64,000 nt of DNA from Leptodontidium sp. MPI-SDFR-AT-0119 (Eukaryota > Ascomycota > Leotiomycetes > Helotiales > Leptodontidiaceae): contig JAHLEZ010000001.1 of assembly GCA_020726505.1 (NCBI GenBank), positions 3,100,001 to 3,164,000 on the forward strand, read 5' to 3'. Numbering within the stretch: position 1 is the first letter of the stretch; each line of letters opens with the position of its first letter. The notes beneath the pieces are model-generated. The model ran no database searches, was not told where the DNA came from, and was given only the letters and a program-made list of their open reading frames with translations. Both the position numbers and the translations under genes were made by a program. Positions 11,753 to 23,299 of this stretch are shown in pieces.

Positions 11753-13285
11753 ATGAGTCGTAAACGCATCATCCTCATCATCGCCATCTCGCTCTTCATC
11801 GCACTCTCATCCATGCTATATCGCCATCTCACATCTCCCATCTCGCAAATCACTAGACTCGCCATGTCTACTAGTCCAGCTAAACCAGGAAAGACCGCCA
11901 TAGTAGTCGGCTCAGGCCTCGCCGGTCTCAGCGCAGCCTCACAACTCCTCTCCCACGGCATCTCCGTGCATCTCCTCGAGCGCGCCGAAAATCCAGGCGG
12001 GAACTCCATCAAAGCCTCCTCTGGGATCAACGGCGCACCTACGATCTACCAACCCGTCGAAGACACGGCGTTTTATTCCGACACGGTCAAATCGGCAGGG
12101 AAGGCTTTATTCGCTACCCGTACGAAGGAGAGGGAAGAGCTCATCTCAACGCTGACTAATTCGAGTAAAGGGGCGGTTGAATGGCTTGTTGGTGAGAAGG
12201 GGGTGGATTTGAGTGTTGTCGCTCAGCTTGGGGGACATAGTGTTCCGCGAACGCATAGGGGAAAGAGGAAAACGCCGCCGGGTGCGAGTATCATCATCGC
12301 TTTACTCAAGAGTTTGAAGGAGAATGCGGAGTTTAACCTCGAGACGGGGTGTACTGTTACGCAAGTCTTGAAGACGGGGAATGTGGTTCGGGGTGTAGAG
12401 TATATCTGCGACGAAGGGGAGAAGGTGGCGATGGGACCAGTGATATTCGCCTCTGGAGGGTTTGCTGGAGATGCGAATGGTATGTTGGCTGTTTACCGGC
12501 CGGATCTGAAGGGGTACCCGTCGACGAATGAACCTAGACCGGGATCGCAGACGTTGCTTACGGGTGTTGGTGCGCAGCTGCTTGATATGGAGCAGGTGCA
12601 GGTTCATCCGACGTCGTTTGTCGATCTGAAAGATGTGGATAATCCTGTTAAATTCCTCGCTGCGGAAATGCTGCGTGGTGAGGGTGGGTTGTTGCTTGAT
12701 AGCAGTGGCAGGAGGTTTGTGGATGAGATGCAGACGAGGAGGGTGGTTACGAGTGCTATTACTGCGTTGGAGGAGGCGAGAGGGGAAGGTCCGAGACAGT
12801 GGGATGTGAGGATTGTGCTTGATGAGGGGGTTTATGAGAGTGCGAAGTCGCATGTTGATTTCTATTTGTGGAAGGGTTTGATGCGGAAGACTACTATTGC
12901 GGATCTCGGACCTGGGGGTTCGGAGAGTATCAAAGACTTTGCTGATGCAGCAGCTAGGAGGAAAACTGATTTGCTAGGGAGAAAGTCGTTTGGAAATTGG
13001 TCATTGAGCGATCCGACGGCTGAGAGTGTCATGTATGTGGGAAGAGTGACACCAGCGGTGCATTTCACGATGGGTGGTGTGGTTATCAATGAGAGGGCTG
13101 AGGTGTTGGGGGCTGGTGATGAAAAGATCGAGGGACTGTGGGCGGCAGGTGAGGTTACGGGTGGGGTGCATGGTGAGAATAGGCTGGGTGGGAGTAGTTT
13201 GCTTGAGTGTGTTGTTTTTGGACGGATTGCCGGGGATGAGGCTGCGAGGTTTTTGGGTGTTCGGAGTGGATCGTTGATGATATGA
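11753..13285 (+). CDS. FAD-dependent fumarate reductase (Osm1-type)
   Basis: Intronless 510-residue flavoprotein. The N-terminus KRIILIIAISLFIALSSMLY is a hydrophobic signal/anchor segment. A second in-frame ATG at about residue 38 could give a shorter soluble form. The FAD-binding GSGLAGLSAA (about residue 54) is followed by LLERAENPGGNS. The substrate region VQVHPTSFVD, the catalytic-loop segment GRRFVDEM, FTMGGV, and the C-terminal flavin motif GENRLGGSSLLECVVFGR match yeast Osm1/Frd1. Those enzymes reduce fumarate to succinate with reduced flavin and support anaerobic redox balance in the ER lumen or mitochondria. The frame is complete and undamaged. The hydrophobic leader favours import into the secretory pathway, as for Osm1, but this is inferred. 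Confidence 0.9.
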   Translation: MSRKRIILIIAISLFIALSSMLYRHLTSPISQITRLAMSTSPAKPGKTAIVVGSGLAGLSAASQLLSHGISVHLLERAENPGGNSIKASSGINGAPTIYQPVEDTAFYSDTVKSAGKALFATRTKEREELISTLTNSSKGAVEWLVGEKGVDLSVVAQLGGHSVPRTHRGKRKTPPGASIIIALLKSLKENAEFNLETGCTVTQVLKTGNVVRGVEYICDEGEKVAMGPVIFASGGFAGDANGMLAVYRPDLKGYPSTNEPRPGSQTLLTGVGAQLLDMEQVQVHPTSFVDLKDVDNPVKFLAAEMLRGEGGLLLDSSGRRFVDEMQTRRVVTSAITALEEARGEGPRQWDVRIVLDEGVYESAKSHVDFYLWKGLMRKTTIADLGPGGSESIKDFADAAARRKTDLLGRKSFGNWSLSDPTAESVMYVGRVTPAVHFTMGGVVINERAEVLGAGDEKIEGLWAAGEVTGGVHGENRLGGSSLLECVVFGRIAGDEAARFLGVRSGSLMI

Positions 13286-13341
13286 ATCTTCTCCTCTCAT
13301 CTCAAGGCTCTGGGAACCGGGACCGGCTATGTTGATGAACT

Positions 13342-16169
13342 TCATGCATTCTTGGCTGGTCTTTGGGCATATTCTGAATCTCCAGCGATTTCTTCTGCTG
13401 GGCTTTTTGTTACGGTGTTCGCCGTCTGGTTGGAGGTTTCTGTCTCGTTCTGTGGCTGAAGTGGTCGGTCTTCAGGAGGGGAAGCTGATGCTCTTGACAT
13501 TGGAATAGCTGTTTGTCGAAGCAGGGTCTTCGAACATTCTCGACATGAGACCCTTTCCTTCCCTGATGTTCGATCTGCTTCGCTGACGATATGGCCCTTG
13601 CCTTCTCTAAGACAGATAGGATGCGTATGGAAATGTCTGGTACAGCTGCGTGGTGCAGAAAAGTCTTTTGGGCACACCCGACACTTGTATCTCGGTTTCG
13701 AATTGCCATTGGACGGCATTTGTAGCCATGCTGGAGGGCTGTGGGGGTCTGAAGGCTGGGTTTTGGATTTTTTGGGCGGTTTAGTCCGTCGCTCTGACGA
13801 GGAGATGGACGAGTCGGTGTTGCTGTCTTCGCAGTAGTGGTCTTTTTTGTGTACACCCCTGTGTCTTTTCACGTTTCTTTCTGCATCCGCGTCGACGCTG
13901 TTCCTCCCCTCCACCTGTTCTGCTGTATTGGCTATCTCGACATGTTGGACGGGATCTTGCGTACTTGGCGTGCCTGTCTGTGCTGGTGGTTCCGTTATGT
14001 CATCGACAGCTTTAGATGTGTCTTGACCATTTGCAACAGTCTCCGCCTGTGTGGTGTGACCCAGCTTCCGATGTTTGTGAAGCTCTGATTGTGATGGAAA
14101 AACTATCTCACACACTGAACAACGAGAGCACGAATCTATCCATGTCAGCCAGCTTTCGGATCCAGTGATGGAAGGTTGACAACTTGCTCTTCTTGCGATG
14201 CTGGTGAAGACTCCTTTGATAGGAGAACCCCTTCGAGCATATTGGGCATTTCAAGTGCTTGGTTAAGCTTCCTACTGGGGGATCTTTCTGGGCGGAAGAT
14301 TCACCCCGCTCACGAGGTGTTGCTGGACCGTCATAATCGCCGTCTGATTTCCGGGATCCTTCGTCGTCTGAGCTGGAATCGTCACGGGTCGTCGTTTGAT
14401 CTGACCTTGGCAGAAGTATTGTCTTGGTGTACACACTACTCTGGAGTCTTTCTTCACTTGACTTCTTGACGAGGTTTCTGCATTGGATGAGTGCGTCTTT
14501 CAACGCATTTCGAGGTGACGATGCATTAGCTCGATACAAGTGGATCGATGCCGCGATCCAATGATCGCCATTCTGGGTAAATCCCAGGCTTTCACCTCCC
14601 TGTTCATCAGTAACCGGCCTATCTTTGTTGACTAGAGGCGTTTCCGGTGGGTAGATGACAAACTCAAAGGTCTGGTCAGAACGAACCATTGAAGCTTTCA
14701 AATTTAGCGCAGCTTCAAATATTTCTGTCAGGCGAAAGCGACGTTCGCCGCATACATCGGAACTATCTCCCCAAGACCCGAGTTCCAAGTTGTCATTTCC
14801 ACTGGAGAACCAGGGGCCAAGGATGCTCAATAATCGGCTTGTAAGCTCTTTGGCCCTGCGAGGGACAAGAACATCTCTGAAGCTATCCTCTTCAATTATG
14901 GAATCGTATGCTGCGAGCTCGAGGTTGTGAAGTTTGTGCCATCCATCTAACAATATCAGTTCAGGCTAACAAGGAATAAACAGGTACAACACTTTACTCA
15001 CCATGTGTCACAATGATATTCCGATATGCCTGCAGCAATCGCACATTACGAGGCGCGAAGTCCGGAAAAGCCGTTGCAAACACCCATTCTCGTAGTGCAG
15101 CCATCGCAAATGTCCTCACCAATACACCAGGACCAAACTTCACAAGCATACCATTCAATTTCGCCACTCTATCCTTCGGCTCGGAAATCTCCTCGAACAC
15201 AGACTTCAACAACGCACCCTGATCACTATTCTCCTCCACCTTCGACACGGGAGCCGTCTCCCGGCCATGCACGAGTAACTGCAACTCCGACTCAATACTC
15301 TCCATCATCTCATCCACAACTCTTGTCTCAATTCCACTCCTCTTCTCACCATCCATCCGCGTAAATGTAGTCAATTTTTGCATCTCGTGCACCCGTCGAT
15401 TGAGCGACCATATTGTCTGATTTAGCTGGAAGAGTTCGTATTCCAATGGGTCTTTGCCGGCGCGTTCACGTTTCTGGCGTGCGATTACCAAATGTTGGAT
15501 TTCGGCGCGGAGAGAGAGCTCGGTCTGTGTAGACTGAGAGAGTGTTGTCCGGAGAGAGTCGACTTCTTGGTGCCATATTTTACGAAGAGTTGTGATTTCT
15601 GCGTTCTTTTGAGAAAGAGCGGCCTGGAGTTTCTCTTCTGGTGTTAGGATGGGCTTGGTGGATATTTGTGCTCGTCTGGCAGGTGTTTCCTTCGGTTGAT
15701 TCTGTGTTTCAACGGCCTGTGGTGGTATGTCGCAAGAGGGGTCTTGTCCTTCTTGAATTGGCCTCATTTGGTTTGTATCAAGTAAATTGGATGATGAGGA
15801 AGCGATCTTAAAAGCTCGAGATCTGGCACCACAATATTTCGTCAGGAAGTCTCCTTCTATATATCTTTTTAAGGCAGCTCCGACGTCGTATCGAAATTCG
15901 TCCGGCATTCCCATCCACCCTCGAGAGCCTTTCTCGAGCATCTCCCGCCTTGAGCTCCTCTTTTCGTCATATTTCTGCATATCGACGAGCTTCTGGATTA
16001 CCTGTTGAAGCGAACATGAAAATCCATTCCCTGGCTTGAGGCCACTGAGGTGTTCGACGACAGTGTCCTTGAAATCGAGCTTGTGTTTGATGCAGAAATC
16101 TAGCCATGCGAATATGGCCACCGTCTCTTGATGGGTCCAGAATTTCCTGCTCGCTTTGACAGACTCCAT
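13342..16169 (-). CDS. C2H2 zinc-finger protein with coiled coil
   Basis: Predicted 906-residue protein from exons 16169-15002, 14946-14188 and 14135-13342. The total of 2721 coding bases is in frame. The N-terminus (FWTHQETVAIFAWLDFC) resembles a small helical SANT/trihelix-like DNA-binding region, but this is weak. Residues about 180-290 form a coiled coil. C2H2 fingers follow: CPICSKGFSYQRSLHQH near residue 625, CSVCEIVFPSQSELHKH near 650 and CRVCPKDFSAPRSCTRH near 800, with a partial CREC motif after it. The second intron (14136-14187) uses a GC donor, which restores the frame exactly between the first two fingers. It is probably a nuclear DNA-binding protein. I do not recognise a specific orthologue. 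Its end lies close to the convergent fumarate reductase gene. Confidence 0.78.
14136..14187 (-). other. GC-AG intron
   Basis: A 52-nt intron on the minus strand begins GCAAGT, the consensus for GC donors, and ends GATAG, with GCTGAC as a plausible branch site 10-15 nt upstream. Canonical GT donors nearby (GTTGTC) do not restore the frame. The GC donor joins HRKKN to SCSRC and keeps both zinc fingers intact. Confidence 0.7.
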
Positions 16170-16992
16170 GATTTTTGGTAGATGTGTTTTCTGGGAGTGG
16201 AAGAGGTAAAGTGGTAGTGTTGTTGTCTTTAATCTCTGACTTAAGAAAAAATGTCGAGCCCTGGCTGACCTGGGTACTAAAGAAAAAGGTGGGCGATGGG
16301 TTTGACCTTGAATATTTCCTTGGCACTGAGCCCTTCGAGGTCTAAAAATCTATCATATTCTTTCGATTTTGAAAATTGTTTGCTTTCACACGCATGTTCA
16401 TCGTCCAAGAATCGTGGCGTTTCGAGGCGTCATGGGTCTAACATGAGGGATGCGGGATTACCCCGCTCCGCTTCGCCTATCTCAAGAAAGCAAACAAACA
16501 TCGGATGCAGCTCGACCAACGAAGAAACTTCGCACCTTATGAGCGGAGCCTGCATGTTTTCTGCATCCTTATCAGTTCCCCTGCGACTTCAGATATTGTT
16601 TCTTTTAACTCTCCGCATGATCTGTGACACAATCATGCAGCTGTGTGAGGCCAGAGCCGACTTGTCACTCCGTGGGGTTGTGAATATGCCGCTTGCCGGA
16701 GCGGGACATCTCTTGTCAGAAATTCACGACATAGTTGATCCATGGCTTCAGATCTCTGCAAGTTTCGGGGACTGATCATGGATTCCTCTGAAGTTTGTTG
16801 CGTCTGCAACTCCTGGGATGTGGAGATCGCGAGACAGAACATTAGGAATAAGAAGTTTGCTTGCTTGAGATTTCGCCCGCATCATGTTCATCTCCTCCTC
16901 TGCCTTTGCACCTATCCATTCCTAATCTTTCCAAGAACCATTCTTTCGACTCTCAAAATCATACCTCAAGCTAGATTCATACATTATCGACA
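16170..16992. other. divergent promoter region
   Basis: Lies between the minus-strand C2H2 gene and the plus-strand Hsp70-like gene. Open frames here have no recognisable content. It should hold both promoters, and the CT-rich stretch before 16993 suits a fungal 5' leader. Confidence 0.5.
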
Positions 16993-19900
16993 ATGGCCGC
17001 AGACGCCCAATCCGCGCAAATTGAGGCATTTCGCCGGCTATTTTCCAATGATGAGTTTCTTAGCGGACTTCTTGCCCAGGGAATGGGCGGAGCTGGTCTC
17101 CCAAAGACGCCATCTAACACCCAGGTACTTCCCGAGAATCCAAACTCCACTTCTGCTGAGACGAGGAAGGGCTCAAAGGCAACGAAACGATCAAGCAAAC
17201 CTGGCCGAGAGCCTGCGCCCCCAAAATCAAGAGGCAAGAGGAGCCAACCCGATCCAACTCACCACGATAGAGTATCCAAACCTCAGCGTCGCGGAGGCAA
17301 AAGAAAGACCGTGGCCCAGAAAATCAGCGATTATTTTTCCAGTGGCGAAGGAAGGGAAGAGGAGGAGGAGGAGGAAGAAGACGACGAGGATGAAGACCCC
17401 AGCGCTCGTGTTCGCAAACCTTCCGTCAGCGTGGGTCAGATCTCACGGCCACGACCACGATCACAAACTCATGCCCCAAGAACCCAGCATCGCGATGTTG
17501 ACTTCGATAACATGGGGCTCGATCATGATAACGGTGTGAAACAATTCGTCATCGGTCTGGACTATGGAACGACATTCACGTCTATCTCTTATTATTCCTA
17601 CCCTGAAAGTGAAGACAATCCCCGTGCTTTACCGTCAGATGTGAAGAGTATTATCAACTGTAAGTGAGACTCGTTAAACTCGCGTCAATGACTTCTCGTC
17701 CTCCAATTGGGCTTCAATATCTGGGCTGACCAATTCTCGTTGTAGGGCCTGGGGATGGAATGAGTGGAATGAGAAGGCAAATTCCAACGGAGAGTTGGTA
17801 TTCCGCCGTTCCCAAGATACGAGTCTCGCCGCCGGATCAATTTGAGCTTGGTGAATCAGATGATGAGGATGATGACATGGGAATCGGTTCTGCCGCAAAA
17901 CATGGAACTTTGGGAAGACATCCAAGCTCAGATGGCTTTGAACAAGATGGTGACGAGTCGGAAAAGTATCTCTGGGGATACGAAGTACCGTACCAAAGAT
18001 ATCGAGCCAACACAGACCGTGCCGAAACCCGGCGAATTGAGAGACCGAAACTCATGCTCGTTCATGATTCTCATACCAAGGATGACAGAGAGAGACTTCG
18101 ACCCAAGCTAGAACACCTCATAGAACGAGGCCTGATACGGAAGTACGGCAAGCGACGCATTCCGACCTCTCGAGACGTGCAAGACGCCATATCCGATTTC
18201 CTTGTTGAGGTGTTTCTACACACGAAGAAACAGTTGATTGAGAATGAAGGCCTCACCGAAGCAAGTAAGGTTTCGTTCGTCTTGGCCGTGCCGGTAATTT
18301 GGTCACCCACATCCTCACGTATCCTTCAGTACGCTGTCGAAGCTGCTATCCGAACCACCGGTTTTGGAACCCTCGGCCACGGGAGTGTCGACAACCTTTT
18401 CATCATCACCGAACCAGAAGCTGCTGCAACATATCTCCTGGGGAGCTCTCATGATATGATTGTAGGTCTGTTGTTTCTTTTCGAGTACCCAGCTAATTTT
18501 CATTCAGGCTGGAGAGACGTTTGTTGTTCTTGACTGCGGTGGAGGGACGGTCGATTGTGTTGCATACACTGTCACCAATAGTTATCCTCTGCGACTAAAA
18601 GCAGAAGTGGGCAGGCCCACTGGTGAGAATTTCTGATACTAGAGAGCCTTGGCTAATGATCATAGGCGACAATTGCGGTGCAAGTTACCTGAACGACAAC
18701 TTCGAGAAGCGTCTCCTTGCGAGACTCGCCGATGAGGGGTATCTAGATCGGAAAGGTGAGACACGCAAGTCGATCGCCCGGCACCTAGTACCAAACTTCG
18801 AAGACTTCGATAAAAGGACCAAAGACATTGCCAAGATGCCGCGAAATAGGGTTCACATCTCAGGTCTTGTTGGGGACGAAGATCGGGTAGCAACAGGTGA
18901 CGGTCCGAAGAGATTCAGTAACAACTATTTAAACCTGAACTCGTGAGTGCTGCATTGGACTAACCAGTTCGGTAACAAAAATAGCTAATCTTCTTACCAG
19001 CGATGACTACAATGAGATCTTCTTGCCGCTTCTTCATCGTGTTGGCATTGTGCTGAGGGGTCAGCTCGAGCTAGCGATGTCGAAACGAAAAGTTGTTAAA
19101 GTAGGGCTCCAAGCATCCTAACCCTAGAAAAGACTCTCCCCGCTCTGACCAACTTCACAGAAAGTGTTCCTCATCGGTGGCTTTGGTGCCGCCCCTTCTC
19201 TGCGGAGTTTTCTCGCATCTTTTCTGAAAAACTTCGCCAGGGAGCTCAAACTACCGTACGAAGTGCGACTCATCACAACCAATGATCAAGAGAGGTGAGT
19301 ACAGCTCTCTAATTCTTGTATAATAATTGCTAAATTACTGCAGTGTGACTGCAGTAGCTTCAGGTGCTGTTTTACGTACGTTGAACAAGCAGCAAGGTCC
19401 CACCCGAAAGGCATATTCGTCGTTTGGATTTTTACGAATCGAACCCTTCTCACCTGATAAAATTGAGGGTCATCGGCTCACCAAGCCTTTGAGAGATGAG
19501 GTTGATGGAGAAGAATATGTGACAGTCATCGACTACTTCATGGTCAAAGTCAGTCAACGGAGTGTTTCTCTCTTGTTTCTGCTGACCTTTTGTAGGGCAC
19601 AATTATCCGATCCATGCACGCCTTTCCACCTTTCAAGACGTACCACACATTTGAAGTCGGCAATCCTCTTCTGCTCTGTGAGGAAGTGCTGTATGTCTCT
19701 GATTTCGCTACCGAGTCTCACTTTGCCCTCGATCACCCGAAAAACAAAGGTGAATCCCTACCTGTCTTTTCACTCCAACAAGCCAGAACTAACAATTCTT
19801 GGGGAAAGACGCACAGGTCGCAGGAAAGATCATAGTCGATATGACATTCCTTCGAGACGAGGGAAAGATCCTGCCGGTCTTGCCAGTTCCAGACAAAGAT

Positions 19901-20068
19901 GGTGTGCACCAAGGAAAGTTGCATTACAAGGTGGAATACGATCTTGTTGCAGTGGTCGAGGGTAGGAACTTGAGGTATGAAGCACGGTATCCTGCGAATG
20001 AGAATGGAAGGGTGCAGAAAACAGGGCAGTTCAGTATCGCTGCAGCATTTCTGCCCGGGACAAGTTAG
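16993..20068 (+). CDS. Hsp70-like (HSPA12-type) actin-fold ATPase
   Basis: Nine exons (16993-17659, 17746-18461, 18508-18622, 18666-18942, 19001-19100, 19161-19294, 19344-19548, 19596-19749, 19809-20068) give 875 residues with every junction in phase. Residues 1-180 are a disordered basic and acidic extension with a run of eight Glu followed by an Asp-rich patch. The ATPase fold starts at about 188 with phosphate-1 GLDYGTTFTSISYY. It continues with the Glu-rich ITEPEAAATYLLG, phosphate-2 VVLDCGGGTVD, GDNCGASYLND and the adenosine-side KVFLIGGFGAAPSLR. The C-terminus lacks the EEVD of canonical Hsp70 and has no classic substrate-binding domain. It is therefore a divergent Hsp70-like protein, widespread and often multicopy in fungi; its biological role is unknown. 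A decayed paralogue lies at 1588-4085 in opposite orientation. Confidence 0.85.
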
Positions 20069-20484
20069 AATGAGAGCTTATTTCATATTGCATGCCCCTG
20101 GGGAGTACGGGTATTTTGGGTATTGCACCATTGGAGGATATAACTATCGTTTCATTTCCCTTCCCAAAGATTTGTAATTCCATGATGGGCATTTCAGGGC
20201 TTTTGAAGTGAGCAGGTATGGATGGAGACAGGCTACCAAAGCCAGTTTCCCTATTGTAGGATTCACAGGCAAGGTGGGGCGACACAAACAATATTTAGGC
20301 CTCAACTTTGATTTTCTTTCTCTACAACTAGAACGAGTGACAAAACAAATCCATCCTCTCGTGTACTTTTTGGGGCTTTATGATACAGCTCTCCAAAGCC
20401 GAACAGTGCGACTCTCCAACTTAGCTCCGAAATATTCGAAGTTCCCGCCTGCATCGCCCTTCAATCCATGTCTAAGTCTTCTGT
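20069..20484. other. convergent 3' region
   Basis: Separates the plus-strand Hsp70-like gene from the minus-strand HsbA gene, so it holds only 3' flanks. Nothing else is seen. Confidence 0.5.
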
Positions 20485-21132
20485 CTAGCTGAAGAATTTG
20501 ATACCAGCGGCGAAGTACGAATCAATGGTCGCCTTCTGTTGCTTAGCCTTCGTCTTGGTATCAGCGCTGGCAATGGTGATGAGTCTGTTGGCAAGTTTGT
20601 CTATAATGGGTCAGCGAAGGAACGATGTAGGAAACTTGAGGAGTTGTCTCGATATTGGGCCTTACCGGTATCGGCCTGTAGGGTCTTGAAATCGCCCTGA
20701 AGAAAAGGTCAGTCACAGATTCGATAACTTAAAACGTCGAACTGGGAGGAAACGTACTAAGACAACTTGGGTCAAACCATCCTTAGCGAATTGGGCCTTC
20801 TTGGCCTCAATGGCCTTGATGGATGCGTCGATGTTTGGGGTGAGACTTTGAACGGCGTTGCTGATTTTGGTGGAGTCCGCAGATGTGAGAGCAGATGTTG
20901 CATTGGCATCTTTTCCAGCCTGAATAATGGACTTGTCGAGAGTTTGTTCGGCTTGTTGGACTTTGAGGGCGTTGGAGACACCGCCAGTGTATGCGTTGGC
21001 TGCTGAGGTAAGAGCCTTGACGTTCGTGTTGACTGTGGAGATGTCTGTGAGGATGGTTGCTGCTGTGCGCTTGTCGAGGACCAGAGCTGATGCCGCAGCA
21101 ACGAAGAGAAGGATGTTCTTGATGGCAACCAT
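20485..21132 (-). CDS. HsbA-type hydrophobic surface-binding protein
   Basis: Predicted 173-residue secreted protein from exons 21132-20758, 20696-20666 and 20600-20485, all in phase. It has a signal peptide of about 17-18 residues followed by LDKR, a likely Kex2 processing site. The body matches the HsbA family: ATILTDISTVNTNVKAL at the N-terminus, then regular amphipathic helices through QSLTPNIDASIKAIEAKK and the end region GDFKTLQADTDKLANRL. No Ser/Thr-rich tail or GPI signal is present, so it is probably released or loosely wall-bound. Aspergillus HsbA adsorbs to hydrophobic surfaces and helps recruit cutinase-type enzymes. The role here is inferred from the family. It is the first of four related genes in 11 kb. 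Confidence 0.82.
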
Positions 21133-22712
21133 TTTGAAGAATCTGGTTTATGGAATTTGTGTGAGTTGGTAATGTGAGGAAAATGTTGAATGTAGTATTG
21201 ATGATGAGAGTTGAAAGGGAGATGCCCTCGCCGTCACTGCTCTTATATATACTGAGCTAGCCATCATATCTACTAGAGCTCGCCATTCTGATACTTCATG
21301 ATGCATGAAAGACGATTTTGCACGGCTCATGCAATAGTCAGCAACGAGATCTCCAGCTTGCCGTCAAGCCATAACTAGTGGCCAAGGAGCATTTGGGGTA
21401 CATTAGGGGTACATTAACATGAAAGTCTCAGTATAATGTGGGGGGAGGGTGAGCCACAATGCTTCTTACCCCGCATTTCCTTAGAGCCCCTCTTCTGGAG
21501 ATATGTTATTTGAAAATTTGTCTCATAAAATCGATCAGCTACTGGCTTTCGGCGACCAAAGCTGCAACTAAAATCTTGTGAAACATGTGATTTTTTGGAC
21601 CGAGGTCTTATGCTTCAAATTTTACGTTAATAGCTATAGCGCAGTTTAACATGTCTCTGCCCGAATCGGCAATTTGGCGTTCTGCGGCTGGAGGTTTGTT
21701 GATGTTTACTAGTGAATTAGGCGAAATTCATCTCGGTTAGTTCGAACTAAGCAAAGCCTTGAGCTCACAAGGCGGAATTTGTGTCTCAGGTGCTTCACTC
21801 GTTCAGGGTGATCATAGGTATCGGCCCTGTTTCCCCTGCTCCATCGTGGGCAATCACGAGCTTCAGTCAATGAAGACGCTGAAAAGCCTCGGCATCACTT
21901 GACAGCAGTTTGAAAGCTTCTTTACCAAAGTTCCATTCGAAATCCTCCGTTGCTGTCAATCATGCCGAGGGTCTCCACAACTCAAGCTCTTCAACCCATT
22001 ACACTCCCAGCGGTCAATCATTGGGCTCCAATGCTGGAGAGTTCCGAAGGCTTCGCAGCGAGGCGATACCGGAACAGTAAGTCTCGCACGGCTCCGGATA
22101 GTATCTTAAGCCGACATAACTATATTTTAGCAAGTATAGTATAGTAATCTCTGAGGGTGAAATTTTCTCGCGCAATGTAGGCTTTTCCATTGTCAATTGG
22201 CGAGATTTGTCATCGCACGGTCGATTTCTGATAGTGCTGCCTCCGATTTGAAATCATGTCTCTCGCATACCACATCAGTGGCGTTAGATTTCGAGCGATC
22301 TGCGTGAGTCTGAAGCAAGTTGAATATTGCTGGAGCTCGATATTTGTGGAATTTGCGAATAGAACTAAACTTTCTGAGAAGACCTTGCTAGCCCTCAACT
22401 GAATTGGGTCTCAGAACATGCAAAACTATCCGCCATCTTATTTAAAAACGATTTTGCTTTTACTTTCATATATTCTGTCCCCATTAAACAGCGTGGAGTG
22501 CTCACTGACACACGAAGTATCTAACACCAGGCTCTGAGGTTGTCACGAGTCGCATGTTGAAGTGAAAATTTTATCCGGATTTTCCGTCGTTCGTACCTCA
22601 ATACACAAATTTGTTCCTTTAAAATTAACCAACATGAAGTATAAACCACACTCCCAGCATCTCGTATACCCTGCCTATTTCCTGCCATTTTCTGTGAACC
22701 GTCTACCATTTC
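21133..22712. other. intergenic
   Basis: Promoter side of the HsbA gene at 20485-21132 and 3' side of the next one. I find no supported coding region. The frames at 21950-22144 and nearby are short and lack conserved features. Confidence 0.5.
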
Positions 22713-23299
22713 TTAAAAGCCTCCCGACGAGTACTTCTTGATTGCGTTTGCGAATGCAGTATCGATTGGAGCCGTTATACTCTGTGCGACTGACTGCAAC
22801 TCAGCTGGTACTTTCGCAGTAACAGCAGTGGTCAAATCTTTCGCATCCTTTCTGTCGGTCTTCAAAATCTGCAAGACGAGTGGGGATCCGATGAGCAAGG
22901 CGTCAAACTTGGGCTTGGCGGCAACAAGAGTCTTCAAGACGCTTGTGGTATCGTCGACCAGAGTACTTGCTGGGCCGACAATACCGAAGGCCTCATCTTG
23001 AGAGAGTGGCTTGGATGCCTTGGCGACGGCCGTGCCATTTTCGATAGCATCAGTCAAGGCTGAAGAGGCGGTGAGGATCGCTTTCATGAAAAGTCAGTTT
23101 GCAGATTCTATCCAAAGCATACATCCAGGAACTTACGAATGACACCGAAAATATCGCCCTTCCAGGATGCCACAATATGGTTCAAGGCAAGTGCCTTTGA
23201 GGTGATTCTGCCAAGAGATGCAGAGATACTGGCACCGCTGGCGGCTACAGTGCTGGCGAGGAGCACAGCTGAAAGGACTGGTGCAAGATTGAAACGCAT
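22713..23299 (-). CDS. HsbA-like secreted protein
   Basis: Predicted 176-residue protein from exons 23299-23137 and 23080-22713; the 56-nt intron begins GTAAGT. The signal peptide is about 20 residues (MRFNLAPVLSAVLLASTVAA). The mature part is all-helical and resembles HsbA in helix spacing, for example SSALTDAIENGTAVAK, DDTTSVLKTLV and the ending TAPIDTAFANAIKKY. It is clearly more divergent than its neighbours, with no Kex2 site and no GPI tail. It is probably an extracellular or wall-associated protein. Alternative: a related helical secreted protein outside HsbA proper. Confidence 0.72.

Noticed and set aside
12302..12853. 183-codon minus-strand frame
   Set aside because: Antisense shadow of the intact fumarate reductase gene.
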